Origin: CAWJKP01 sp963843465
GTDB taxonomy: Bacteria; Planctomycetota; Planctomycetia; Pirellulales; Thermoguttaceae
NCBI GenBank assembly: GCA_963843465.1
Contig: CAWJKP010000003.1
Coordinates: forward strand, 310,001 to 374,000
Direction of reading: 5' to 3'
DNA: 64,000 bases
The notes beneath the pieces are model-generated. The model searched no databases. It was not told where the DNA came from and saw nothing but the letters and a program-made list of their open reading frames with translations. Positions within the stretch are counted from its first letter, which is position 1, and each line of letters opens with the position of its first letter. A program made the translations under genes and the position numbers. Shown piece after piece: positions 1 through 8,205 of this stretch.

Positions 1-159
1 CAAATCTACGAAGAGGGCGTGTTGGATAGCCGCCCGGCCACCGAAATGGGTATTGTGTCCCTGCCGACGATGATCCTCATCGACCAGGACGGCAAGGTAG
101 CCAACCGCAACGTCCATGCGGCGGAATTGGAGCGGGAAATCAAGAAGCTGATCCGCTGA
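1..159 (+). CDS. Thioredoxin-like protein, C-terminal fragment
   Basis: The window opens inside a reading frame that runs from base 1 to a TGA at 157-159, giving 52 residues. The stretch SLPTMILIDQDGKV is the cis-proline loop and following strand of the thioredoxin fold, as in TlpA/ResA-type thiol-disulfide proteins. It is followed by a charged C-terminal helix ending EIKKLIR. The CXXC active site would lie upstream, outside the window, so oxidoreductase activity cannot be confirmed. Planctomycetes have many such periplasmic proteins, often with a signal peptide. No downstream gene is closely coupled. Confidence 0.75.
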   Translation, partial: QIYEEGVLDSRPATEMGIVSLPTMILIDQDGKVANRNVHAAELEREIKKLIR

Positions 160-418
160 TGGTCTGACAAGACGCTGATTGTAGTATTTGCCGATGCGGA
201 GCGCTCGGTTACAATGCGGCTCGGTCATAAGCTGGGAAGAGTTTGACGGCGGTGCGAGTGGGGCAGTCCCCCGGGACCTGTGCGGGCAGCTTTTGCAGGT
301 CTTGGCACAGGATTCGCTAGATGCGGCGAGACATGAGAACCGTGCAGGATGCCGGTTGAGGACCAGCCAACCTGGTCGAGACCTTGGAGATCCCGAGAGC
401 AGTCGGGAAAGGATTCCC

Positions 419-703
419 ATGCATTATTTGGATGGCGCTTTGGCGATTTATGTTCTTGGGGCAGTTCAAGGTCTGGGTCTGATGAGTGCCGTGATGGCAC
501 GCCTTGGCGAAGGCTCCGACTGGCAGCCGGCGACCCAGCATCTGTTCATCGTCTGCCTGGCATTGGTGGGCATGGAGAGCGTGCTAGCGCTGGCCCTGGG
601 ACTGGTGGGCTACTGGCTTCCCTCCGCCGCGACCCTCGCCGTGATGGTGATCGCCGCCACGTGTGATTTCAGCCGAACCCAAGGGGCTGGTTGCTGGTGG
701 TAA
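419..703 (+). CDS. Small hydrophobic membrane protein, unknown
   Basis: A 94-residue frame starting at ATG 419, preceded by a GGGAAAGG purine tract at suitable spacing. The frame is open further upstream to 188, but that part has no membrane or domain character, so the internal start is preferred. The protein has a hydrophobic segment at about residues 5-27 and a second long hydrophobic region at about 40-78 that could form two helices. No family was recognised. It stands alone between a thioredoxin-like gene and a long gap. It may be a real small integral membrane protein or a chance frame. Confidence 0.4.
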   Translation: MHYLDGALAIYVLGAVQGLGLMSAVMARLGEGSDWQPATQHLFIVCLALVGMESVLALALGLVGYWLPSAATLAVMVIAATCDFSRTQGAGCWW

Positions 704-1246
704 CGTGACGTGAGAACGAGTCGGGGGACGGCGGAGGCTGACGGGGCCACGCCATGCCTTCTCGTTCACATGACGTTGTATCCCAACATCGGTAGCCCGA
801 CATCGTCCTGGATTCATCTTCACCCTCTCGGCGCCACCGCTTCGCTCCGTGCGCCGCCTCTCGTCCGCCGTCCGACGTTAAAGGTTGCGTCGGTTCTCTA
901 ACCTGAAGTGAGAGGGCCGCGTCGGCTCGCACGGCACGTCGGCCGATCCTCGGGATTAGGCCTCGCACGCCCTATCGTTCCACTCTACGGAAGGGGTCCA
1001 CCTGAGTCGGCCGTCGGCCCTAGGTTTCTTTCCTAACTGGCGGCACGTCATGCTTTTGCGCTTTCACCGTTAGGACCCGACTGTTCCATACAACCGGGAG
1101 CGGCGGCAAAATCGAAAAAAAGCTCCCCGGTGGCATAGTCGGCAACCGAAACAGATATGCAGGCAGCAATCGCCAGACACGGGATATCGAGAGACTGTCT
1201 CCGTGAGAGACCTACCGCGGAGTCTGATCCAGACAGGAGGGAAGGC
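704..1246. other. Intergenic gap, no gene seen
   Basis: About 540 bases without a convincing reading frame, RNA gene or repeat. Short frames on both strands lack ribosome sites and have arginine/proline-rich shadow compositions. A purine-rich AGGAGGG at its 3' end is the ribosome binding site of the BON-domain gene. Confidence 0.5.
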
Positions 1247-2311
1247 ATGCGACGTTTGATACTTGGTATGGTGGTCGCCGTTGCCACCGCTCTGGTGCCC
1301 CTATGGGCTCTGGCCGGAAACCAGGAGGTTGCCGAGCAGATTGGGGCCAACCTGCGGTCCAGCGGTCAGCTCCACGGCTACAAGATCGGGGTGAAGTTCC
1401 AGGACGGCACGGTCTGGCTGCGAGGCAGCGTCGCCGACCGTGCACAATTGGACGCGGCCTCGAAGATCGTTTCTCACACTCCCGGCGTGAAAAACGTGAT
1501 CAACAATGTGACCATCGTCCGGGAAAGCCAAGAGCCCGCCGGCCAGCCGCAACAGGTCACCGGCGCGATGGCTCCGGAGCAGTCCAAGCCGTTGATGACC
1601 GCGGACGTGGCCGCTGGGCAGGCGACGGCGGCGAGCAATCGGGCTTTCACGGCGAGTAACCCCAGGACGGGGCGTGTGGAAGCTGTGGCCACATCGTTTA
1701 CCCCCAGTCCCGCCCAACCGGCGGGGGTTGAAGAGCCGACCTCGGGACCCGACATGGTGCGGCAGCCGACGGGGAACACTCTGTTTACCGGCATGGCCCA
1801 GTTGCAGAGCCAGTCGCGTTCCATGATGCCCACGGCTGTCCCCCAAGCGGCCGCTAACCACCCGGTGCAGCCGATCCCTGTGGCTATGGTTCCCAACGCG
1901 GCGCCCGCTCCGGGCATTGTGCCCGGTTCTACGCCGGCGATCGGCACGGCACCGTACGGCGCGATGCCTGGAGCCCCAGGGATGGCCCCCGGAATGGGCG
2001 GACCGATCCCGCAGTATGCCTGTCCTCCAATGATGGGTGCTCCGGCGGCCCGCTACGACCAGCCTTACATGCCCAACTATGCCTGGCCGGGTTACGCGGC
2101 TTACCCGAACTACGCCGGCTTGACCTACCCGAAGCAATACTCGCCGACGGCTTGGCCCTATATTGGTCCTTTCTACCCCTATCCGCAGGTACCGCTCGGA
2201 TGGCGGAAGGTGACCATGGAGTGGCGCGATGGTTGGTGGTTCCTGGACTTCGACGATGGCAGCCACAAGGGACCGCTGTCGGGCGCCTTCCGGCCGCTGA
2301 GCTGGCGCTAA
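1247..2311 (+). CDS. BON-domain secreted protein
   Basis: A 354-residue protein. ATG 1247 is chosen because it follows AGGAGGG and begins a clear signal peptide (MRRLILGMVVAVATALVPLW, cleavage near ALA-G). Residues about 24-95 fit a BON domain, including the glycine and GVKNVINNVTI strand typical of the family, which is linked to envelope or phospholipid binding. The middle is rich in Pro, Ala, Gly and Met. The C-terminus is rich in Tyr and Pro and ends in a WRDGWWFLDFDDG segment. The exact role is unknown; a periplasmic or surface protein is inferred. A strong terminator follows, so the gene is probably monocistronic. Confidence 0.75.
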   Translation: MRRLILGMVVAVATALVPLWALAGNQEVAEQIGANLRSSGQLHGYKIGVKFQDGTVWLRGSVADRAQLDAASKIVSHTPGVKNVINNVTIVRESQEPAGQPQQVTGAMAPEQSKPLMTADVAAGQATAASNRAFTASNPRTGRVEAVATSFTPSPAQPAGVEEPTSGPDMVRQPTGNTLFTGMAQLQSQSRSMMPTAVPQAAANHPVQPIPVAMVPNAAPAPGIVPGSTPAIGTAPYGAMPGAPGMAPGMGGPIPQYACPPMMGAPAARYDQPYMPNYAWPGYAAYPNYAGLTYPKQYSPTAWPYIGPFYPYPQVPLGWRKVTMEWRDGWWFLDFDDGSHKGPLSGAFRPLSWR

Positions 2312-2335
2312 TAATACTCTTCAACCCGACTTCCG

Positions 2336-2369
2336 AACCCCCGCGATCTCCTTCCGAGCGGGGGTTTTT
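2336..2369 (+). terminator. Rho-independent terminator after BON-domain gene
   Basis: An AACCCCCGC arm and its GCGGGGGTT complement flank a short loop and are followed by a T run. It lies 25 bases after the stop codon. Confidence 0.85.
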
Positions 2370-2531
2370 CGTTGGTTTTCCCCTTTTCACCGGCAGAACC
2401 CGGAAAATCCGCAAGTTCGGCGCAGTTTGACACGATAAGTAGTGCTGGCTTTGCGATGGACTCAGCTTGCCGTGGCAGCCGGATCTTGGAACGCTGTCGC
2501 AGTTGCGGATCGATCAGTCGAGGTACCGTCC

Positions 2532-3104
2532 ATGTTACAGAGGACAGTTTCCGCCGCTTTTCTGGGCCTGGTCTTAGGGATGCTGGCCACGACCTCCGGC
2601 TGCGTCACTGAATACGGCCCGACTCTTGGGCTTCTCAGCTATCCGGTTCCCGTGAGTCCCTACTTTCAGAAGGCGTTCGAGGACCGTTTTTGGAACCACG
2701 AGCGTTATGAGCTCGTGCCGATTCTAGGCCCGATTACCCAGGGCGGCCCGGCGGTAGCGCTGGACCCGCCGTCGCAGGACGAGATCATGCGGGCGTTGGA
2801 GAAGGCCCGGCCGGTACAGGGCGGATTGCCCTTGTTGTATGAAGTGCAACGGAACAACGTGCGGATGGTGGTCGAGCCGATTGCCGACTACGTCGATCCG
2901 CCGCGCGTGTATCCCATGGTGGGCGTGGCGCAATTGCACCACGCTCATTACAAGTGCACGATCTACTTCAGTGAAACAACCCGGGTTGGTTGGCCCATCC
3001 CCTACACGACGGTCAAGGAGGATGCTCAAGAGGTGGTATACATCGACCACAACCACCTGCACATGGTCGGTAATGTCAACACGGGCCCGGGCAGCCAGTA
3101 CTAG
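2532..3104 (+). CDS. Lipoprotein, unknown function
   Basis: A 190-residue protein starting at ATG 2532 with GAGG about nine bases upstream. A hydrophobic leader ends in a lipobox-like TTSGC, with Cys24 as the expected lipidated residue. The mature part has several His and Tyr residues (AQLHHAHYKC, VYIDHNHLHM) and no domain I recognise. Its size, leader and composition resemble conserved planctomycete lipoproteins of unknown function. The frame is open upstream to 2442, but only the internal start gives a clean lipoprotein signal. Export to an outer or inner membrane leaflet is inferred. Confidence 0.7.
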   Translation: MLQRTVSAAFLGLVLGMLATTSGCVTEYGPTLGLLSYPVPVSPYFQKAFEDRFWNHERYELVPILGPITQGGPAVALDPPSQDEIMRALEKARPVQGGLPLLYEVQRNNVRMVVEPIADYVDPPRVYPMVGVAQLHHAHYKCTIYFSETTRVGWPIPYTTVKEDAQEVVYIDHNHLHMVGNVNTGPGSQY

Positions 3105-3227
3105 GAAAAAGGGCTGAGAACGAGCTCGGCGGCAACGGCTCATGCAGGGCCGCTGCCGCCGGTCTGTTTCTTGCCAACCGCTCGGAAGCCCTTCGGTAGT
3201 CCTTCTGAGCGTTCGGTCGGAGGGCTT

Positions 3228-3314
3228 TGTAGGGAACGCCCTCCGTGGCGTTCCGCAGCCCGCGGAAAGAGGTTCTTCGGAGTTCCCGGAACGCCACGGA
3301 GGGCGTTCCCTACA
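3228..3314. repeat. Inverted repeat, GGGAACGCC family
   Basis: Two near-perfect 27-base arms (TGTAGGGAACGCCCTCCGTG and its complement) flank about 33 bases. A second copy is at 35395-35481. The remainder of 3105-3500 holds no gene. Confidence 0.85.
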
Positions 3315-3500
3315 GGCCGAAGTTGTTTTTCGGGCGGTGGAAAGCGGCGGGCGGGGTTGTCGAAACGGGGTCGGACCGGTTACGATTGTTAGACGGGGCA
3401 GTACGTTGCGTCACCGCGGGTCGCGTGCCTGACACGGACCCCAACCTGGTTGGACCTGGCGTTTTGGTGGCGGCCTGGTGGCCCCACCGGGAGTCGGCGA

Positions 3501-4346
3501 TTGTCTGCGTCCTACCCACCTGCGTCCTACCCATACGGTGCGACGGCCGAGATCCTTTTCCGTCGCGCGTTCGGGCGTCGCATCGGGCTTGGCTGGCTGG
3601 TCATCGTTCTGGGCCTTGTGCCGGCGCCGGTGCTCCGCGCGGATGAGGTCGAAGACGACTATACGGTGGCGGCCGTCCAGTATCAGCGCAAGCAGTGGAA
3701 ATTCGCCGCCGAGGGCTTCGAGGCGTTTCTCAAGAGACATCCCGATCACGCCCGGGCCGGCCAATCGCGGTTTTTCCTCGCCGAGACGCTCGTCCAGCTC
3801 GGGCGGATGGAAGAGGCCGCCGCGCGCTTCAAGGAGTATCTCGATCGCGACAGCACCGGCCAGTACGCCCGGCCGGCGTTGTTCCGCTCGGGCGAATCGG
3901 CCTATCTGCTGGGCAAGAACGACCAGGCCAAGCCTTTGTTGGAGCAGTTCCTCGCCAAGTACCCCGACGACAAGCTTGACGCCTACGTCTTGCCCTACCT
4001 GGGCAACGTGGCGCTGGGGGCCAAAGACCTGGCCGGCGCGGAGAGGTATTTTCGCCAAGGGCTGAAGCAGTATCCTCAGGGACACCTCCAGGATGATTGC
4101 CGCTTCGGCTTGGCGCAGGCGCTGGAGAGGCAGGGCAAGCGAGATGAGGCCGAGCGCCTCTATCTGGCCGTCGCGGCGAAGACGTTGAGTCCGCTGGCGG
4201 AAGACGCCCAGTTCCACTTGGGTGCCACTCAGTATGCGATGGGCCGGTTCGAGGAGGCGATTTCCACCTTTGACGCCTTTGAGACCCGGCTGGCCCAGAG
4301 CCGCTGGCGCCCGACGGTGCGCTTGGGCGCGGCTGGGCCCTGGTGA
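3501..4346 (+). CDS. TPR-repeat periplasmic protein, N-terminal part (frameshifted)
   Basis: N-terminal portion of a long tetratricopeptide-repeat protein that continues at 4425. A TTG at 3501 with GGGAG upstream is a plausible start, but the start is uncertain and the frame is open from 3450. A signal-peptide-like hydrophobic stretch (GLGWLVIVLGLVPAPVL) precedes repeated TPR helices such as FAAEGFEAFLKRHPDH and AAARFKEYLDRD. The frame breaks near 4330. Adding one base there, one near 4422 and one near 4443 reads through as GWALVKLNRLAEA, YWLGLTQ and KAQRDYPAAAK into the downstream frame. Probably an assembly artefact in a gene of about 1,030 codons, first in an operon with ExbB/ExbD. TPR proteins act as scaffolds in the periplasm. 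Confidence 0.7.
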   Translation: MSASYPPASYPYGATAEILFRRAFGRRIGLGWLVIVLGLVPAPVLRADEVEDDYTVAAVQYQRKQWKFAAEGFEAFLKRHPDHARAGQSRFFLAETLVQLGRMEEAAARFKEYLDRDSTGQYARPALFRSGESAYLLGKNDQAKPLLEQFLAKYPDDKLDAYVLPYLGNVALGAKDLAGAERYFRQGLKQYPQGHLQDDCRFGLAQALERQGKRDEAERLYLAVAAKTLSPLAEDAQFHLGATQYAMGRFEEAISTFDAFETRLAQSRWRPTVRLGAAGPW

Positions 4347-4424
4347 AGCTCAATCGCCTGGCCGAGGCCGTGCCCGTCTTCACAAGCATCGTCGCCGATC
4401 CGCAGGTCGGTTTTCAGGGCGCTA

Positions 4425-6590
4425 TTGGCTGGGGTTGACGCAGAAGCGCAAAGGGACTACCCGGCGGCGGCGAAAACGCTGCTGACGGCGGCGGCCCAGG
4501 ATCCCAAGAGCCCGCTTGCGGCCACGATCCGCTTCCACGCCGGCGATGCGCTGTTGCGGGCGGGAGACACCGCCGGGGCGGCCCAGCAGTTCGACGAGGC
4601 CATGGCCGCCGCGGGTACGGACGAGGCGTTGGCGGCCGATGCCTTGCACGGCAAGGCCCAGGCGGCGCTGAAGGCCAAGGACCAGGCCACGCTGGACCGG
4701 GTGACGGCCGACTTTGCCAAGCGGTTCCCCAACAGTCCGCTGGCCGGCGACATGCGGCGGATCTCCGCCCGCTCGCTCCTGGAGCACAAGCAGTTCGCGC
4801 CTGCGGCAGAGATCCTCAAGCCGATGGTCGACGCCCGGCCAAACGGCAAGGGCGAGCAGGAGTTGGAGGTTCGCTACCTTCTGGCGTTGGCCTACGAGGG
4901 GATGGGCCGATCCCAAGACGCCCTGCAGTTGCTCGCGCCCGTGCTGAGCGCGTCGCCCGGCCAGCTCCAGGCCAACGCACGGTTGGCGCAGGGGTCGCTG
5001 TTGGTGGCCCTGAACAAACACGCCGAGGCGATTCCGTCTTTGGAGGCCTTTCTGGCAACGCAGCCCACCGGCGAGCCGGCGGTCAAGTGTCTCGGCGAGT
5101 TGTCGGTCTGCTATGCCAAGACGAAGCAAATGGACAAGGCGAAAAAGTTGTACGGGGAGTTGATCCAGAAGCACCCGACGAGCGACCTGATCGTGCCGGT
5201 CAGCGCGCAGATGGCCGACGCGGCGTTCGATGCGGGCGAGCTGGAATGGTCGCGGCGGCTCTACGAGTGGTTGAAACAGAGCGCGCCGTCGGGGGACGCC
5301 AAGGCCAACAGCCTGGCAGGCGTGGGGTGGACGCAGTTCAGGGCCGGGCAATGGAAAGAGGCGGCGGCTTCTTTCGCACAGGTGCTCGAGAAGAACCCGC
5401 CCCCGGCGTTGGCGGCCGAAATGGCCCTGGTGCGGGGGAAAACGTTGGAGAAGCTCTCCCGTTTCGACGACGCGTTGGCGATGTACGGCCTGGTGATCGA
5501 CAAGTACCCGCAGTCGGTGCAGATGCCTGAGGCCCTCTGGGCGGCCGCCCAGGTCCACGACAGGCTCAAGCAGGCGAAAGCAGCGGCCGTGCTTTATGAG
5601 CGGATTGGCAAGGAGTACCCGCAGTTTCCCAAGATGGATGAAGTGCTCTACTGGTGGGCCTGGGATTTGGACGACCTGGATCGCAAAGAGCAGTCGGCGG
5701 CGACCTTCCAACGGATCCTCAAGGAGCATCCCCAAAGCGTCCTCGTCTGGGACGCGACCTACCGCCTGGCGTCCCGGGCTTACGAGCAGCGCGACTACAA
5801 CCGCGCCAAGGAGCTGGTGGGCGCGGTGCTGCGAGGGAAGCCCACCACGGAAGTCCGCAAGAATTCCCTTTACATGCTGGGCCAGATCGCCATGGAACAG
5901 CAGAAATATGACGAGTCGCGTCAGGCCTTCGGGACGCTTTTGGCGGAGTTTTCCGACGCCGACTGCCGCGCGAAGGCCCTCTTCGGCGTGGCCGAAGCGT
6001 ATTACCGGGAGCAGAAGTTCACCGAGGCCATCCCGCGATTGCAGTCCTTGGCGCATGAGACGGCGGGCCAAAGCGAGCCGTGGATGGCCTCGATTCACTT
6101 GCGTCTGGCGCAGTCGCTGTCGCTGAAGCAGCGATGGAACGAAGCCTATCTTGCGGCGTCCAAGATCGAGGCGCAATTCCCCGGGTATGCCGCGCAGTAC
6201 GAGGCCGATTACGTGATGGGTTGGTCGCTGGCCAACCAGGCCGAGTTCCAGCAAGCCCGGGACTCTTACCGCAAGGTGCTCCGCAACCCGGCCGCCGAGA
6301 GGACGGAGACGGCCGCCAAGGCCCAGTGCATGATCGCCGAGACGTTCTACCATCAAAAGAACTGGCAGGAGGCGCTGCGCGAGTACATGAAGGTGGAGAT
6401 CCTTTACGATTTTCCCTACTGGCAGTCGATCAGCCTGATCCAGGCGGCCAAGTGCCACGAGGCACTGGGCGAGCGGAAAGGGGCCGCCGCGCTGTATCAG
6501 CAGGTTATCGAGAAATACCCCAAGACCGAACAGGCCGCTGAAGCCGCTAAGCTGTTGGACGCGGCCCGGCAGCCGATGGCGGGAAACTAG
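4425..6590 (+). CDS. TPR-repeat protein, C-terminal part (frameshifted)
   Basis: About 720 residues of tandem tetratricopeptide-like helices, for example AEAIPSLEAFLATQP, DDALAMYGLVIDKYP and GAAALYQQVIEKYP. The Ala-x-x-Tyr/Phe spacing repeats every 34-40 residues to the end. The apparent TTG start at 4425 has no ribosome site, and the true start is in the fragment at 3501. The three frame breaks lie within about 115 bases. The frame is otherwise clean over 2.1 kb with no internal stop, so the gene does not look decayed. It probably interacts with envelope proteins. The end is 162 bases before the ExbB-like gene, separated by a low-complexity inverted repeat. Confidence 0.8.
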   Translation: MAGVDAEAQRDYPAAAKTLLTAAAQDPKSPLAATIRFHAGDALLRAGDTAGAAQQFDEAMAAAGTDEALAADALHGKAQAALKAKDQATLDRVTADFAKRFPNSPLAGDMRRISARSLLEHKQFAPAAEILKPMVDARPNGKGEQELEVRYLLALAYEGMGRSQDALQLLAPVLSASPGQLQANARLAQGSLLVALNKHAEAIPSLEAFLATQPTGEPAVKCLGELSVCYAKTKQMDKAKKLYGELIQKHPTSDLIVPVSAQMADAAFDAGELEWSRRLYEWLKQSAPSGDAKANSLAGVGWTQFRAGQWKEAAASFAQVLEKNPPPALAAEMALVRGKTLEKLSRFDDALAMYGLVIDKYPQSVQMPEALWAAAQVHDRLKQAKAAAVLYERIGKEYPQFPKMDEVLYWWAWDLDDLDRKEQSAATFQRILKEHPQSVLVWDATYRLASRAYEQRDYNRAKELVGAVLRGKPTTEVRKNSLYMLGQIAMEQQKYDESRQAFGTLLAEFSDADCRAKALFGVAEAYYREQKFTEAIPRLQSLAHETAGQSEPWMASIHLRLAQSLSLKQRWNEAYLAASKIEAQFPGYAAQYEADYVMGWSLANQAEFQQARDSYRKVLRNPAAERTETAAKAQCMIAETFYHQKNWQEALREYMKVEILYDFPYWQSISLIQAAKCHEALGERKGAAALYQQVIEKYPKTEQAAEAAKLLDAARQPMAGN

Positions 6591-6593
6591 CGA

Positions 6594-6731
6594 GAAGTTA
6601 GGAGTTAGGAGTTAGGAGTTAGGAGTTAGAATGTAGAATGATGGGCGGGCGCAACCCAGAGGGCCGAAAAACGCAAGTGGCGAGGAGGATGCTCACTGCT
6701 ACCTTCTAACTCCTAACTCCTAACTTCTGAC
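6594..6731. repeat. Inverted repeat with AGTTAGG microsatellite arms
   Basis: The left arm is repeated GAGTTAG units (6594-6640). The right arm is the complementary CTAACTC units (6703-6731). They flank about 60 bases of unique sequence. The same family appears at 12579-12672 and 24832-25110. Confidence 0.8.
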
Positions 6732-6752
6732 ATGGCAGGAGCTTATACAAAA

Positions 6753-7657
6753 ATGCGAGTCAACTACCCGTTGCGGAACTGGGTCATGGCCTTGGTTGCG
6801 GTCCTGACGCTAGTTTGGCTATCGAACTTTTCCTTGCGGTGTTCGGCGGCCCAGGCGCTGAAGCGGCCGACGCGGGCGATGCCAAGGCCGCGGCTTCGGC
6901 CCCGGCGCCGGACAAAGACAAGGCGGAGCCCGTGGCCAAGAAAGGCCTCGTGGCCACCACCGATCCGCGGGAATTGATGATCCAAGGCGGCATCCTGATG
7001 TGGCCGCTGTTGCTCTGTTCGGTGGTCCTCTTGACCTTCGTCTTCGAACGGCTGGTGAGCCTGCGGACCGGCCGGGTGATCCCCAAGGCGTTCGTCAGCC
7101 GCTTCCTCAAGCAGATCAAGGACGGCAGCCTGGACCGCGAGCGGGCGCTGACCATCTGTGACGACAACGGGAGCCCTGTCGCCGAGGTCTTCGCCGGCGC
7201 TGCCCGCAAGTGGGGCCGGCCATCGGTCGAGGTCGAGCAAGGGATCATCGACGCCGGAGAGCGGAGCACCCAGGGGCTGCGGCGCTTCCTCCGCATCTTC
7301 TCGGCCCTGGCCGTGGTCGGACCTCTGCTGGGACTGTTGGGCACGGTGGTCGGCATGATCCAAGCCTTCAACGCCGTAACCACCAACGGCATGGGACACC
7401 CCGAAGACCTGGCCGGCGGCATCAGCCGGGCGCTGTTGAACACGGCCTTCGGACTGGTCGTGGCCATTCCCGCCCAGACCGCCTATTACTATTTCGTCAG
7501 CCGCGTGGACCGCCTGGTCATCGAGATGGACCGCCTGGCCCAGGAGGTAGTGAACATGATCTCCGCCGAGGAACTACAGTATAAGAGCGACGCCCGCAAG
7601 ACCCGCCGCGCGGCGGCCGGCGCGGCCGCCGGCTCGCAGGAATCCAACGTCAGCTAA
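6753..7657 (+). CDS. exbB: MotA/TolQ/ExbB proton-channel protein (possible N-terminal frameshift)
   Basis: Inner-membrane proton-channel component that, with ExbD/TolR, energises envelope processes. Three hydrophobic helices are present: ILMWPLLLCSVVLLTFVF, then LAVVGPLLGLLGTVVGMIQA, the family's conserved channel helix, and LLNTAFGLVVAIPAQTAYYY. A signal-like segment (NWVMALVAVLTLVWL) starting at ATG 6753 lies in another frame. Adding one base near 6860 joins SAAQAL to EAADAGDAK and gives the usual N-extended planctomycete form. Without that correction the frame could start at TTG 6815. The ExbD/TolR gene follows after 113 bases. The assignment to ExbB rather than TolQ is by family only. Confidence 0.85.
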
Positions 7658-7677
7658 CGATCAATGCAGAAACAAGT

Positions 7678-7728
7678 GTCGCCTTTCGCTCCGCGAAAGA
7701 AGGCGGCTTTCGCGGAGCGAAAGGCGAC
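7678..7728. repeat. Perfect hairpin repeat between exbB and exbD
   Basis: Two 22-base arms starting GTCGCCTTTCGCTCCGCG, perfectly complementary, around a 7-base loop. It could act as an RNA stem or attenuator in the operon, or be a mobile palindrome. Confidence 0.85.
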
Positions 7729-7770
7729 AATCCGACAGATATTGATTCGCCGGTCCTAAGGATCCTAGAG

Positions 7771-8202
7771 ATGCCCCTGAAAACTCAAGTCGACGAACCG
7801 CCGACCATGAACCTCATTCCCATGGTGGACATGATGTTCAATCTGATTATCTTCCTGCTGGCCACCACCACCTTCGCCAGCATGGAACGGAACATCGGCC
7901 TGAAGGTCCCCGAAGTGGTCGACAAGGGCTCGCTCACCGCCGCGCCGGAGCGCAAGGTGATCAACGTCTTCCGCGACGGGCACGTCGAGATCGACGACGT
8001 CCACGGGCCCCGCCAAATCTCCCTGGAAGACCTGACCCGCTGGTTGTCCGCCAAGCGCGCCCAATATGCCGACCTGGGCGTGATCGTCCGCGGCGACGGC
8101 CGGGGGGCCTTCCAGCACGTGGCCGAAGTTCTCAACGCCTGCAAGCAGGCCGGCATCAAGGAGTTGGGCATTACCGTCCGTCTCTCCACCTCCGAGAAAT
8201 GA
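7771..8202 (+). CDS. exbD: ExbD/TolR-family protein
   Basis: 143 residues. The N-terminal part has the single transmembrane helix of ExbD/TolR (NLIPMVDMMFNLIIFLLATT), with the conserved Asp at the start of the helix that carries protons. It is followed by a periplasmic domain with the typical VIVRGDGRGAFQHVAEVLNA strand-helix. It partners with the upstream ExbB-like protein to couple the proton gradient to envelope work. ATG 7771 is followed immediately by the helix. The next gene starts three bases after the stop, so they are translationally linked. Confidence 0.92.
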   Translation: MPLKTQVDEPPTMNLIPMVDMMFNLIIFLLATTTFASMERNIGLKVPEVVDKGSLTAAPERKVINVFRDGHVEIDDVHGPRQISLEDLTRWLSAKRAQYADLGVIVRGDGRGAFQHVAEVLNACKQAGIKELGITVRLSTSEK

Positions 8203-8205
8203 CCC

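Noticed and set aside
188..418. N-terminal extension of the small membrane protein
   Set aside because: Composition is random-like and a ribosome site favours ATG 419.
4422..6458. A 678-residue frame on the minus strand opposite the TPR gene
   Set aside because: Rich in Arg, Leu and His, no ribosome site, and opposite a clear TPR protein: a shadow frame typical of GC-rich DNA.
7678..7728. Hairpin as a transcription terminator between exbB and exbD
   Set aside because: No T run follows and the genes belong together; it is treated as a repeat or RNA stem.
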